In this document: positions 52,806-63,059 of the stretch, piece after piece
Layout: every line of letters starts with the position of its first letter
How positions within the stretch are numbered: position 1 is the first letter of the stretch
Assembly: GCA_944472135.2 (NCBI GenBank)
Contig: OX235263.1
Span: forward strand, 89,188,721 to 89,252,720
Reading direction: 5' to 3'
Length of the DNA: 64,000 nucleotides
Origin: Trichobilharzia regenti
Lineage: Eukaryota > Platyhelminthes > Trematoda > Strigeidida > Schistosomatidae
Program-made: the position numbers and the translations under genes
Notes under the pieces: model-generated
What the model was told of the DNA's origin: nothing
The model's database searches: none
What the model saw: the letters and a program-made list of their open reading frames with translations, nothing else

Positions 52806-52915
52806 ATGTATTAGGATCAGGGTTATAATTACCATTAGGGTTAGAACTACGGTTTGGATAAGGGTTATGATTAAGGTAAGGATTTATGTGAGGGTTTCGA
52901 TTAGGGATAGATTTA
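52806..52915 (+). repeat. Degenerate telomere-like GGGTTA repeats
   Basis: About six spaced GGGTT/TTAGGG-like units (CAGGGTTATAATT, TTAGGGTTAGAAC, AAGGGTTATGATT, GAGGGTTTCGATTAGGG), period roughly 18 bp. Confidence 0.6.
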
Positions 52916-53269
52916 TAGTTGACGTCATTTATTTATTTGTTTCATTATCCACATTTTTCTGGTAAGTATTCGTTGACCCTCTTACTGGAAACCTTAGTAA
53001 TTCAACCAAGGGCTTTGGGGAGGACTGCAGAACAGGATAAGAGAGATGAACGAATCACAAAAACAGTTCATCTTCAGTCACCTTTGGGGAATACATGTAT
53101 AGAAACTAGTCTAACTTGGCAACTGAAACTCCTTATTACACCTGGGATGCATTTTTAGGTCATGTCAGAGAAAGATAACCTGTTTAATGTGTTTTCATGC
53201 ACTTTTTGAAAATATACGTCATTGGGAACATAAGGGAATAAAAAAGTCCGGGCTAACTATCAACCTGTC

Positions 53270-53425
53270 ATAGGACTGGAATGGATGCATTGATTAGTTA
53301 CTAAGGTGTAACTGGTGTCGTGTGTCTAAACCTATGTGTTGGTGCTGACTGACAGAAATCTACCAGTTGGCTTTGCAATACGGTCACTAGGCTGGGTGAG
53401 TCACCATTATTTTGCGAATTGAACT
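53270..53425 (+). repeat. Repeat family X fragment
   Basis: Shares TAACTGGTGTCGTGTGTCTA, TTGGTGCTGACTGA and GGCTTTGCAATACGGTCACTAG with the arms at 57660-57772 and 57875-57990. Confidence 0.6.
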
Positions 53426-54529
53426 GATCCTGGGTGGTTAGAAGCTGTCAAGAGAAAGCCCTAGATCAAGATTTTGTGCATTTTAGTAATCGGTAGAATG
53501 GCATATCCGCAAACCTCCCTACCCCCGAAAAACTGGTGTCGTCTCTGGGATTCTAACCAATAATACCCATTCCTATCAATCACCTTCAACCATTTAAAAT
53601 GTGTTGAAATTGCACTGCAATGGCAAGTTACCTGGCATGATGACTCCGTTACGAGTTTGACTGATGAAATTTAGTCAGCATCTGTAGGAAAGACTCGATA
53701 TATGCCAACGGGTACTTCTTAGTGATGAATCGATGAACTCTCGCTATGTGGGGGTCTGTGTTCTTAACATTTTGCCTCGATTAGAAAATAGATGGAACAT
53801 ACACAACACTACCAATTATTGAAAAAATATGGAATACATTTAATGCTTTTCTCAGTTTCACAATCTGAAAAAAGTCTTTGATGGAGTAGTTTACTGGATG
53901 CTAAATCAATCTAGATAACGCATCGATTTATACCAACAAATGCTGTTTGTCATTGATATAGTCTATTAAATGGTAGTTTTGATCGTACTTCAAATTCCTT
54001 ATGGTCAGTTGTTATTGTAGATTGGGTTTTTACCAAACCTCAATGCCGAATTATTGCAAAGCAAGAATAGGTACCTAACTGTTCAATGTTCCTTGATTCT
54101 CAAGTATTCTGTAGTGGACATCATTTTCTGATGTCCGTCTAATGTGTGTGTATTTTATGAGTAGATAGGCACAAGCGCTTGAGAGAGAGAAGAGAGGGCG
54201 GGTATATGACGCCTTTAGTGTTGAGCTGAATGGTTTCATTCCGAAGCCTTTAATATCCTTCTGGTTAAAATCCTCAGCGCCAAATTTCAGTGTGAAGGGA
54301 GGTTCCTTCTATTTGAAACTAGTTTATGAGATTCCTTAGTCTTGCATTGAGTAACTGTCGTTAAATAAGTGGGAAGGATGGCTCTACAATAATTCAAATA
54401 GACCATATTTCTCTTGATGACTCACACAGTAGCAACCATTGTTCTCATCGCTGCCTAAATTCGATCAGTTAAGCGTGTATTGCACTATTCAAGCGATGAG
54501 ATTTGCTAGGTAATAGTACTTTAAACTGG
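53426..54529. other. No recognised gene
   Basis: Short frames only; a weak further match to family X starts at about 54530 (GGTTGAAAACAATCAGTAGCAG). Confidence 0.4.
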
Positions 54530-54774
54530 CGATGATTGGTTGAAAACAATCAGTAGCAGTAGGCAGTGTTGGTTACAGTCTCAGAGAGAAAATCGCTTAT
54601 TTAGAGGTCTCAAAAATGCCTTGCTAGAAGTGTATCAATAAGCACGGAACTTAGATCCAGGGTTTCGTGTCGATAGATTACTGAGCAAGATACTAACTAT
54701 CTTCCTAGGTCTGTGTATAACATTATGAGGTGGTGTAACTGTGAAGTATGTTGCTTTTTGAACCATTTAAACAA

Positions 54775-54875
54775 ACTGCAAATCAATTAATAGTGTTCAC
54801 TGAGCTAGTTGGTTTAGTCGCGGAGCTTTCGTCGTCTTTCTGGATGACATCTTCAGCACAGTATTTAGGATAAAG
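54775..54875 (-). repeat. 3' terminal repeat of a Penelope-like element, hammerhead-like
   Basis: Directly downstream of the PLE endonuclease stop (minus strand). Read on the minus strand: CTGAAGA (plus 54850-54856), TGTCATCC...GACGAC, GAAA (54827-54830). Helix II has one mismatch. Same repeat at 3985-4095 and 51321-51440. Confidence 0.6.
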
Positions 54876-54937
54876 TGAAATGATTTAAATTTCTCCATGA
54901 GTGATATAATTGCGTCCGTTTTCTATTGACTTGGATT

Positions 54938-55870
54938 TTAAACTTTCTGGTCACCTGATATACTTTTTATTAGTTGGTATATTTCGTCTATAATAACGTG
55001 TTTATTCATTGCATTTTCGTTTGAGTACCAGGCTTCTAGGAATTCCCTGACTGCACTTTTGGTGTTTCCTCTGTCTAAGATTTTGACATTATCCCAATCA
55101 AATTGATGTCCATAATTGTCTGTATGCATTGATACTAAAGAATTTATATCATGTCTTTTCACAGCTGATTTGTGTTCTTGTATTCTTATTCGAAGGGGAC
55201 GCCCACTTTGGCCGATGTAATGCTTGTTACAGTTCATACAATTTATTTTGTAAATGGTGTTAGTTTTATTCCCTTTTTCTGTTGGATCTTTTGGTTTGCA
55301 TAACATCGAATTAAGCGATTCGACTGGTTTGTGTGCTACATCTATATCAAACGGTTTCATTATTCTAGCCGTTATTTCAGAGATATTTCTGATGTATGGT
55401 AGGATGAATTTCTTTTTGGTCTTTGATGATGGTTCTTTGTTGGTGTTTTGATTCGACTTTAAACACTTCTTGATGAAATTTTGTGGATAACAATTCCTCT
55501 TGAAGACCGTTTGTAAGTATTTTTCTCCCATTCTTTCCAACTTTGGAGTGGTACAATGTGTTTGAAGTCTCTTTTAAACAATGTCTGCACACAGTTTCTT
55601 CTGTGAGTAACTTGATTATTGCTAGTATAGTTGAGTATTTGATCTGTGTGTGTGCGTTGATTTTCTATATACTTGTGTTTCTAAATTTCCTGTGTTAATT
55701 CTCCTGATTAAGACATCAAAAAATGGGATTTTGTTATCTAATTCTTCTTCTCTTGTGAATTTGATGTCTTCATATATGTTGTTTATTAAAACTGCAACCC
55801 ATTCATTATAAAAATCATAGAGGCGGTTATTTGAAACTTTGTAATATGTGTTTTCTTCAATCTTCTAGAA
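54938..55870 (-). pseudogene. Penelope-like element: RT C-terminus and GIY-YIG endonuclease
   Basis: Upstream part (55870-55540, broken frame): NNRLYDFYNEWVAVLINNIY, EELDNKIPFFDVLIRRIN and LETQVYRKSTHT, the region following the catalytic motif of PLE RTs. The open 200-codon frame 55540-54938 contains NTIYKINCMNCNKHYIGQSG then RPLRIRIQEHKSAV, a GIY-YIG nuclease with the CxxC insert typical of Penelope, then SVHTDNYGHQFDWDN-like and FLEAWYSNENAMNKH with the conserved Glu region. Truncated on its 5' side and frameshifted once, so inactive, although the nuclease frame is intact. Confidence 0.85.
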
Positions 55871-56009
55871 ATATTTATTTATTTATTCTTAATGACGTTG
55901 TCCAGTTTCTCAAAACACCATAAATAGATAATAATATACATATCTATATATACATATTGATGGTAAAATCTAAAATTGAATCAAATAATTAATAAGACTC
56001 CTTGCACAA

Positions 56010-56220
56010 TAAGTGGCTGTCGTGGCCCAAGTGGTCCAGTGAGTAGTGCTTTGGCGTTTAAAACTATGGGCACTTGGTGGTTCCAGCCTCGGTGGGAACA
56101 CCATCACTGACTCACTAGGGAATGCAGGTGCATCCACCTGGCGGACAAGTCCAAAATAGGGCGAAATGCGCTTTATCCTAGATTCCACTGCTAGTCACCA
56201 TCCACCAGTTGTACCGTGAA
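56010..56220 (+). mobile_element. SM-alpha-like SINE with damaged hammerhead
   Basis: tRNA-like head with GTGGCCCAAGTGG (A-box-like) and B-box-like GGTTCCAGCC (56079-56088), followed by CAGGTGCATCCAC, a damaged core (CTGGCGGACAAG in place of CTGATGAG), then AAAATAGGGC, GAAA (56163-56166) and CCTAGATTCCACTGCTAGTC. Known SM-alpha elements of schistosomes encode a hammerhead here; this copy has lost the CUGANGA element. Confidence 0.8.
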
Positions 56221-56267
56221 TAGTTTTATGTGGTAGTTTTAAGAGTTAATATTCCATGCACCTTCAT

Positions 56268-56285
56268 ATATATATATATATATAC
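56268..56285. repeat. (TA)n microsatellite
   Basis: Eighteen bases of alternating AT, about 45 bp after the SM-alpha-like SINE. Confidence 0.85.
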
Positions 56286-56909
56286 GGTTCGTTTAACAGC
56301 AACACTTAACAGTTAATTCAAACCGGAAATGAATACATTAAAATTTGAATTCAATGTGACCATGAAGAATTAATTATCTAGTGAACATTGTACATTGAAT
56401 AATAATACTAAAATGCATTCATTCATTGATCAGTTACTTTCTCGTTTAGATCTTCTAGAAGAAACACAAAATAGTTGCCGGAAAAAAATGACTCATAAAG
56501 AAATTTGAATTAATTGAAAATAGAAAAAAAAATGAAGATTTGAAGTATTTATATGATGAATAATCTCTCTCTTTACTTTTGTAAAACATTTGCATTATTC
56601 ATGCACTTTACTTGTAATTATGTAGGCAGAAAGTGTACACTATTTGTGGTACCTATGAAATTATGTTTATATGTGGGGTTTAGATTTATTTTACAAGGCA
56701 GGCATAAATGTAAGTGGTTGACGTTAAGTTTTCTGATCAATAATAAGTCTAGTGCATATCTCCACGGTAGGTAGGCAGGTAGGTAAGACTACTCATTTAA
56801 ATTTTGCATTTATTTTACGCTACAATCTTTCTGTGATTGTTGAGCAAGGTATCAGGTGTATTATACTAGGCCAATCAAGATTCATAAGATTATGTATAGA
56901 ATGTACTTA
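56286..56909. other. No recognised gene
   Basis: AT-rich. A 73-codon frame at 56553-56774 has a protein-like middle but no splice context or family that I recognise. Confidence 0.4.
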
Positions 56910-57195
56910 AACAGAAAATGGAGGTGGATTGGGCAAACTCTGAGAAAACAAACCATCAAGTGAGTGACATGACACGCCAGGCCATCGCTGGAGTGGAACC
57001 CGAACCGGAAGCGGCGAGTTAGTTAGTCGTCAGTGTGAGGGTGACATGGAGGAGGAGGTCATGTGAAGAGGAGATGAAAGCATGTGGATAGACAAGGAGC
57101 TAGAAGAAAACGTTGGCAGAGAACCGAACGCAACGTAGACGTGCAATTGAAGCCACGTGTTCCTCTAGGAACTTAAAGAAACAATAATAATGGTG
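56910..57195 (+). mobile_element. RTE-like 3' tail
   Basis: Last ~280 bp of the RTE-like family: ATGGAGGTGGATTGGGCA (RWxWIGQTLRK codons), GTGACATGACACGCCAGGCC, GGGTGACATGGAGGAGG and a final GAACTTAAAGAAACAATAATAAT. Confidence 0.75.
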
Positions 57196-57239
57196 CTTAA
57201 ACAAATTAACTTTTATTATATTAAAAATTACTTAATTGC

Positions 57240-57375
57240 ATAGCGGTTAGGATCACGCACGTTGTCCGGGGTTCGATCAGCGGCCGGAGCACACCTGATA
57301 CCAATGATCGGCCTGCTATATTTGGGCTACCGATATCACATACTGAAAATTCCATACCTGTATCAAAAATACTAT
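57240..57375 (+). mobile_element. tRNA-derived SINE, family S4
   Basis: Plus-strand copy of the SINE at 4985-5150: AGCGGTTAGGATC head with B box GGGGTTCGATCAG (57269-57281), then CGGCCGGAGCACACCTGAT and GGGCTACCGATATCA. Confidence 0.65.
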
Positions 57376-57448
57376 GTGCAGTCAAGCTACAATAAAAAAT
57401 AAAAATAAAATATAAGGAATCCGCTGTTGTGAGATATAAAACTGTTAT

Positions 57449-57990
57449 GATGATATCAGATAGTTGGAAACAATCGACAGGAAGCCTTGCTGGGACCTGG
57501 GTTTCGTGCTAGTTGGCACTCATCAGTAAGGCGTATCTGCAACGTTGAAGGAAGTCATATCCCTTCTGAGATTCGAACCCGCGTCATCCAGTACCACCTG
57601 CAGTCAAAGACGTTATCAAGGAGCTTTTCGGGCTCGCGATTTACCTCCTGTACGACTGTAGTGGGTATTTTTAATTGGACACCAGTAACTAGTGTGATGT
57701 GTGTCTAGTCCTCTGTTTGGTGCAGACTGAATTCTAGCAGTCAGGTTTGCAATGCGGCCACCATTCTAGGTAGACCACCATCACTCCAACTAGCACGAAA
57801 CCTAGGTGCAGTACTTCCTGCCGATTGCCTCGGACTATCTAATATCATCAAATCAATGTGCATCTTGGTGGCGAGCTATCTAGAAGGGTGGCCACATTGC
57901 AAATCTGACTGATAGAATTCAGTCTGCACCAAAGAAAAGACTAGACAAGTCGCCCTAGTTACTAGTGTCCAATCAAAAATAAAACTGTTA
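57449..57990. repeat. Inverted repeat family X, near-palindromic pair
   Basis: The plus arm 57449-57772 contains GTTTCGTGCTAGTTGG near 57505, a B-box-like sequence on the minus strand (GGGTTCGAATCTC, plus about 57571-57583), and the block TTTGGTGCAGACTGAATTC. The minus arm 57780-57990 repeats the outer parts of this in inverted order (CCAACTAGCACGAAAC near 57790 and GAATTCAGTCTGCACCAAA near 57920). Single arms occur at 52370, 53270 and 54530. Confidence 0.65.
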
Positions 57991-58134
57991 TGCTGGAATT
58001 AGAAGGACAATTTAAGATCTACGGAATTTAGGTTTTTGTGGAATTGTAGAGTCAGATTAATTTCAGTGTCAGTATCATTAAGGAGATGACCTCAGTTATA
58101 GGCGAATGATTAAACATCAAGAACCATTAATAAA

Positions 58135-58275
58135 CTTATGTTTTGTTCTAGTTTAGAACTCCCCAGTAGTACTCACCCCACCGGAGATCGAAACCAACCA
58201 ACCTGTTTAGCATTCAGCCTGTAGGTTGAAATCAATGGCCCATGAATATTAACTTCTATCATTCTGTGATATGGC
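58135..58275 (-). mobile_element. Degraded S1 minus-arm fragment
   Basis: Carries the ACTCCCCAGTAGTACTCACC block (inverted hammerhead end), a weak tRNA-like head and the AACTTCTATCATTCTGTGATATGG spacer block. Core residues are lost. Confidence 0.45.
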
Positions 58276-58329
58276 CGAGAAATCTCTCAGGAAATGTAAG
58301 CTTTCCACTGTTAAATAATTTCTGTTATA

Positions 58330-60240
58330 CCGCCTTATTATTATTATTATTACTGCCTTGGGTTCCGAGTGGCACATAAGGCTTCAACAACACATCTCCC
58401 CTTTCTCCGATTTTCTGCCACCACCTTCAACTGGCTAGCTCCACAATTGTCCATAATCTCTGATCTCCTTCTGTCTGTCTGTCTGTTTTTGACATCGAAC
58501 ATTGCACCGATGTGTGGCAGTACAAGTCGCCACACTCCATGTAGCACATAAAGCAAGAGAAGAAGGTAGAAGAAATGCATAATAGAGACAGTAAACAGAG
58601 GTGTGAGACAAAGAAATAGAAGTAACGAAGAACAATGTAGTTTCATTGGAAATCATAGGTCACAAGGAGTGGATGCATCTGCGCCATTCGGAACGATTTT
58701 GAGCCATATCACCAATTGTTTCCAACCATTGGTTTTTAGCGCCCCGAGGACCCCGACCAGTCAGGAAGTTTACACCTTCCTACGTGACTTAAACTAACTG
58801 TTGTGGATTTCATTGACTGGTGCCGTGTTTTGGTTTGACCGCCCCTAGCTCTTTTCCAGCCTGACCCTAAATCAGCTAACATTGCCAGTCGGTCGAGGAA
58901 GGTGATGACAAGGCATAAGTAACACATGTCTTAACCATTTCAGTCGATGTAATTTCACAGCCTCGTCGATTGAATTCACCTTCTTACCTAGCACTCGACG
59001 CCTAACCTTATCATACAACTTCACACGGGAAATTGACCGCAGGCACCTATGATCAAAGACAGCTAATCTTTTCATGTCTTCCACTGTCAATGTTTAGGTC
59101 TCGCAACCATAAAGGAGGACGAAGCGGACTTCTGAGCAGTACACACATTTTTGGTCGATAGCCGGATATCACGTCTACGCCACAGATGGCGTAAACTGGC
59201 ATATGCGAAACTAGCCCTCTGTATCCGTGCTGAGATTTCGTCGGAGATAAACCCATTGGGGCTGATGGTACTTCCCAAATAAGTGAAGCGGTCAACGTGC
59301 TCTACCACTTCACTCCCTATTTCTAATCTAGGAGTCGGTGTAGTCCAGTCCTGTGAGATCATCTTGCATTTGGCGGGAGCGAATCGCATGCCAAACATTC
59401 GTAGATTGCAGCTCAAGGTGTTTAGAAGACTCTGCATTTTGTCAGAATCGTCCCCTAGGAGGACTATATCGTCTTCATATTCTAAGTCAACGAGATTATT
59501 CCCTCCCTGGTAGCAAGTCAACCCCTGAGTCGCTGAAGTCACTTAGAGTTAAGTACATTAGTACCACTATGATGAAATTGAATAGAAATGGAGATAATGT
59601 GGATCCCTGACGGACACCACTAGTCGTCACCACTTCAGGTGACAACTCACCGTAAGCCCTCACCTGACTGCATGAGTACGAGAAGAGTGCCTTGATCAGT
59701 GCAATATATTTTCTCGGCATTCCCTTTACACCCAAGCATCGTCAGAGTACCTCTCTGTCGACAGAATCGAACACCGCCTTTAGGTCAAGAAATATAATGA
59801 TTGTTGGACGCCGGTAGGAATGCCTATGTTCTAGAATCTGTCGGAGGGTGGACATATGATCAATACACCCTCTTCCTGGTCTAAAGCCTGCCTGGGTCTC
59901 TCATATTTGTGCCTCCTGAGCACCACTTAGTCTATGCAATATTACTGAGCCTAGTCAAGCTAATCCCTCTGTGTTTATGACAGGAAGACTTGTCTCCCTT
60001 CTTGTATATGGGGATAATCAGTGACTTACACCAACTCGACGGAACGTCTTCTGATTCCCAGGCGCTGCCTAGTATCTCAGTTAATGCAGACAGTAAACTG
60101 TCTCCACCGTACTTAAATACCTCTGCAGTCATTCCATCAGATTCCGCTGCTTTGCCTTGTTTCAGATTGGTGACAGCTTTAGTATCTCCTCCTCCTCCTC
60201 TTCCGAAACACACGATCTCGTCCATGTATCCCTAGGACTA
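58330..60240 (-). pseudogene. Non-LTR retrotransposon (second RT family), C-terminal two thirds
   Basis: Minus-strand frames in order. 60225-59932: AVTNLKQGKAAESDGMTAEV, FKYGGDSLLSALTEIL, IIPIYKKGDKSSCHKHRGIS. 59735-59496: MGVKGMPRKYIALIKALFSY and TSGVRQGSTLSPFLFNFI (motif B). 59542-59087: NLVDLEYEDDIVLLGDDSDK (motif C, where Y-A-D-D has become Y-E-D-D), VDRFTYLGSTISPNGF, LRHLWRRRDIRLS. 59090-58872: AVFDHRCLRSISR and NSIDEAVKLHRLKWLRHVL. Motif A lies in the broken stretch near 59780. The 3' UTR (58330-58650) ends in (TTA)n at 58334-58350. I cannot choose between RTE and CR1 clades. Its tail is the insertion at 1303-1690. Confidence 0.8.
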
Positions 60241-60464
60241 CCGACTTGTCGCTTCTTATTTGGATTCCACTGAAGCACTGGCGTGGCGCGCGATATCATG
60301 CCGCCTTAGTTAGTCAAAATAACAGTTTATTGTATCCTTTGAAAAAGGCAGACTATAGGCTAACGGGTTATGCATGGAGGATGGTGGTTCCCAGACTAGA
60401 TAAAATGAAGTCGTATTGCAATCCATAAATTCTTAGTTCACTTTGACAGATGGCAAATTAAAAT

Positions 60465-60690
60465 AATGGCAAATTTCATATGAAATCACTTAACAGGAGG
60501 CTCTCAACTTAATGAGCAGTGCTAAGAAAATTACACCTATAAAGTTATTACCCAGAAAGTTCAAGTTTAAACAAAAATCACTGTATGCATACAATGGTAG
60601 AGGGGTTACGTAACAAAGACAAGATATATGAGTAAGATGATGAGTAACTAATAAACTGTGTAACAATATGGAGAGTTCAACTCGAATCAC
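60465..60690 (-). repeat. 3' UTR of a PLE, inner arm of an inverted repeat
   Basis: About 225 bp whose reverse complement recurs at 61555-61770 at roughly 85-90% identity by eye. On the minus strand it follows the PLE coding remnant. Confidence 0.7.
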
Positions 60691-60699
60691 AGAGGTTGA

Positions 60700-61530
60700 G
60701 GTTAAACCTGAAGACTGAATACTCACATGAAAGAGGGAGTAAAGATATCCGGTAACCAAGGCAAGGAAAGACTGACAACTGCTTCTCTTCGAACATATAA
60801 ATTGGCTTTCAGGCGTTTGATAGTGACTGCTTCACCAAAAATAAGGAGCATTGAGCTATTCTGCCGGTTGATAGTCCTAAAGAATTTCGCGATTTCCACT
60901 TCATGATCCGTATCAAGGAGATGTCTGTCAATGGCACTGTTGTAAGTGTTTGTTCCCTTGAGTTGTAGGCTTTCCGGTATGTGTTCAGAAGATCAGAGGT
61001 GTGCCCTTTTACTTTTTGTTCTTCCAATGTAACTGCTCTTGCAGACACACGTAAATTTGTATACACAATTGGAGCTAACGTGAGAAGCGTATCTGTAGAT
61101 TTTTTAATCGTACCAAAGACCAAGTTGCTCGACTGACGGGAACCAACTTAATTGGGAGATAGGTTAGTGACATATTCAATCTTTTGTTGACTATTCGTAA
61201 AATATTGTCACCTTTAAGGTAGAGCTGAATGAAAATAGGCTTTTTTCTCCACTGTGAATTGCCTGACATGCGAGCACTAACATCTCTCCTACTTGTTAAT
61301 GAATCATTTAGGCTAACTGTTGTCTTTCAGTATTTCAAGAATTAAAAAATCCTTCCTCTAATTTGGCTCTATAGAACAGAGCTTTTACTAGTTCTTGTTT
61401 ATAGCTATTTAGATAAAAAAAATACTATTAAAACATGTTGTCCATTCCAAGCTGGCTTTCGGTAAATTGACCTCTGGAGACTACCATCTTTCAGGCATCG
61501 CATGGCAGTGTCAAGGAAACGAAAAAGTAT
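60700..61530 (-). pseudogene. Penelope-like element (second type): RT end and GIY-YIG
   Basis: Minus-strand broken frames: FLDTAMRCLKDGSLQRSIYR and KPAWNG (end of RT, about 61530-61440), then VFIQLYLKGDNILRIVNKRL-like, TYLPIKLVPVSRATWSLVRL, then SSNCVYKFTCVCKSSYIGR (GIY-YIG start with the CxxC insert), and after a shift DRHLLDTDHEVEIAKFFRTI and GEAVTIKRLKANLYVRREAV. It differs clearly from the PLE at 54938-55870, so two PLE lineages are present. Several stops; inactive. Confidence 0.7.
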
Positions 61531-61554
61531 AAATTTGCTTGTCTTTTGCTAGTA

Positions 61555-61770
61555 TGATTTGAGTTGAACTCTCCATATCGTTACACAGTTTATTAGTTAT
61601 TCATCATCTTACATCTTGTCTTTGTTACGGAACTCCTTTACCATTGTACGCATACAACGATTTTTGTTTCAATTCGAACTTTCTGGGTAATAACTTTATA
61701 GGTGTAATTTTCTTAGCACTGCTCATTAAGTTGGGAGCCTCCTGTTAAGCGGTTTCATGTGAAATTTGTC
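61555..61770 (+). repeat. Inverted extra copy of the PLE 3' UTR
   Basis: Mirror of 60465-60690, placed on the 5' side of the PLE remnant. Inverted terminal pieces of this kind are a known structural habit of Penelope-type insertions. Confidence 0.7.
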
Positions 61771-61794
61771 ATTGTGTTAGACGCTGCCGTTTAC

Positions 61795-62020
61795 ACGGAG
61801 GATTTCATAGTGAGCTGACATCAGTTAGAGAATCACTGGAAAACCTGGGAGTACTGGACAGCTGTTTCGTCCTAGTTTTGAACTCTTCAGCAGTACGCAC
61901 CCACGCAAATGGGTTCGAACCAAGCACCTTCTGGTTACAAGGCTAGAGAGCTCGTAGACCATTGAACTACTGGCCAGTCCATGGATTTTAACTTCTGCCA
62001 GTTCATGACATAGCGCGACC
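61795..62020 (-). mobile_element. S1 minus arm with tRNA-like head and central spacer
   Basis: On the minus strand: A-box-like AGTAGTTCAATGG (about 61957-61969), B box GGTTCGAACC (61912-61921), then the hammerhead at 61851-61896 and the terminal block CCCAGGTTTTCCAGTGATTC. The spacer with AACTTCTGCCAGTTCATGAC follows and the second arm is missing. Confidence 0.75.
61851..61896 (-). ncRNA. Hammerhead ribozyme with intact core (family S1)
   Basis: All parts are in place on the minus strand: stem I GTACTG (61896-61891) pairs perfectly with CAGTAC (61856-61851); core CTGAAGA (61890-61884) fits CUGANGA; helix II GTTC (61883-61880) pairs with GGAC (61872-61869) with one T-G wobble around a seven-base loop; core GAAA (61868-61865); a very short helix III, CAGCTG; and a GTC cleavage triplet ending at 61857. 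The architecture equals that of the SM-alpha hammerhead, which also has a minimal helix III. Activity is inferred from sequence only. Confidence 0.75.
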
Positions 62021-62394
62021 TTTTCTCAATGTCTTCTTATATGAGTCACCTTCAACCTTCTGCAAACTACTCGTCCAAATTCAAATTCATCAATTAGAAT
62101 AGATGTGTGAAGTTTCTACTTCACTTTCCTTTTGATTGATCAGACTGGAGTAGTCGACATCTTTTTTTGACGTATCGGCATGTAGTACTGAGGCTTTGAC
62201 GGTGTCTGATGATTAACTTTGATGGATGGTTGCCAGCAGTAAGGTCCGGTACGCGGGAATCATTGACTCTATGTACTAGCATTGCCCAGTGTGTGATGAT
62301 GTTGCCAGTAAGACTGTACCCATCGTTTCAAACACCAAGATTCAATCAATCAAAAGAAATAGTAACTGATGCTCGTCGCACAACAGTTCTAGTG

Positions 62395-62550
62395 GATAAC
62401 GCTTTGGATTCTGAAACGACGGTTAGGTTACTAGGTTCGAATCCCAATTGGAACACCATCGCTCACTGAAGAATACGAGTACATTCCGCAGGTAAATAGC
62501 AAATAGGACGAAATACAGATCCTAGATTCCACTTCCAATTACCGTCCATC
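62395..62550 (+). mobile_element. SM-alpha-like SINE with damaged hammerhead
   Basis: Perfect B box GGTTCGAATCC (62434-62444), AACACCATCGCTCACTGAAG, then ACATTCCGCAGGTAAATAGC where CTGATGAG should be, then AAATAGGAC, GAAA (62510-62513) and CCTAGATTCCACTTCCAATT. Second SM-alpha-type copy in the window, with a different core lesion. Confidence 0.75.
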
Positions 62551-63059
62551 AAAATTACTTCAACGATGAACGTTATCATACGATTTTATATCAGTCAGAA
62601 ACTGTCTGTTTGTTTGAACTAAGTTCCCAGGACATAGTCTTTCATCTTCCAGGTTATGTATGGGCCCTACTTGCTGTGTGATGAATTTTTAGCTAGTCGC
62701 TCGGAGCTAAAGTGAGTAGGGATGGGTTTCGAATGTGGGACCTACAGGCTGACAGTTGAGTGCTTAGTGCAATGAGCTGCGTGGTCAAGTCTTATGCAGC
62801 TGAGTACCGCGGCTTTCCTGGCAAACAGCTGTGCTAATAATCCGGTTCAACAGAAGTTGTCGTTTCGTTTTCAATTATCAGTCGTTGGATAAATTGGAAA
62901 TCCATTTATAGTTATCTCTTTTCGTTAATCGATGATTTAGACAAAGTTTAATTCTGATTTATTAGTTGCTTTTCATAATAAGCAAACGGATTTAAAAAAA
63001 AATCAATATATTCACTTAAAATTTACTCAGAATTATATTTTATTTCTTAAATTCCCAGT

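Noticed and set aside
62680..62830. Another tRNA-like head (GGGTTTCGAATGTGGG)
   Set aside because: Only one box-like match and no second copy in the window to support a SINE.
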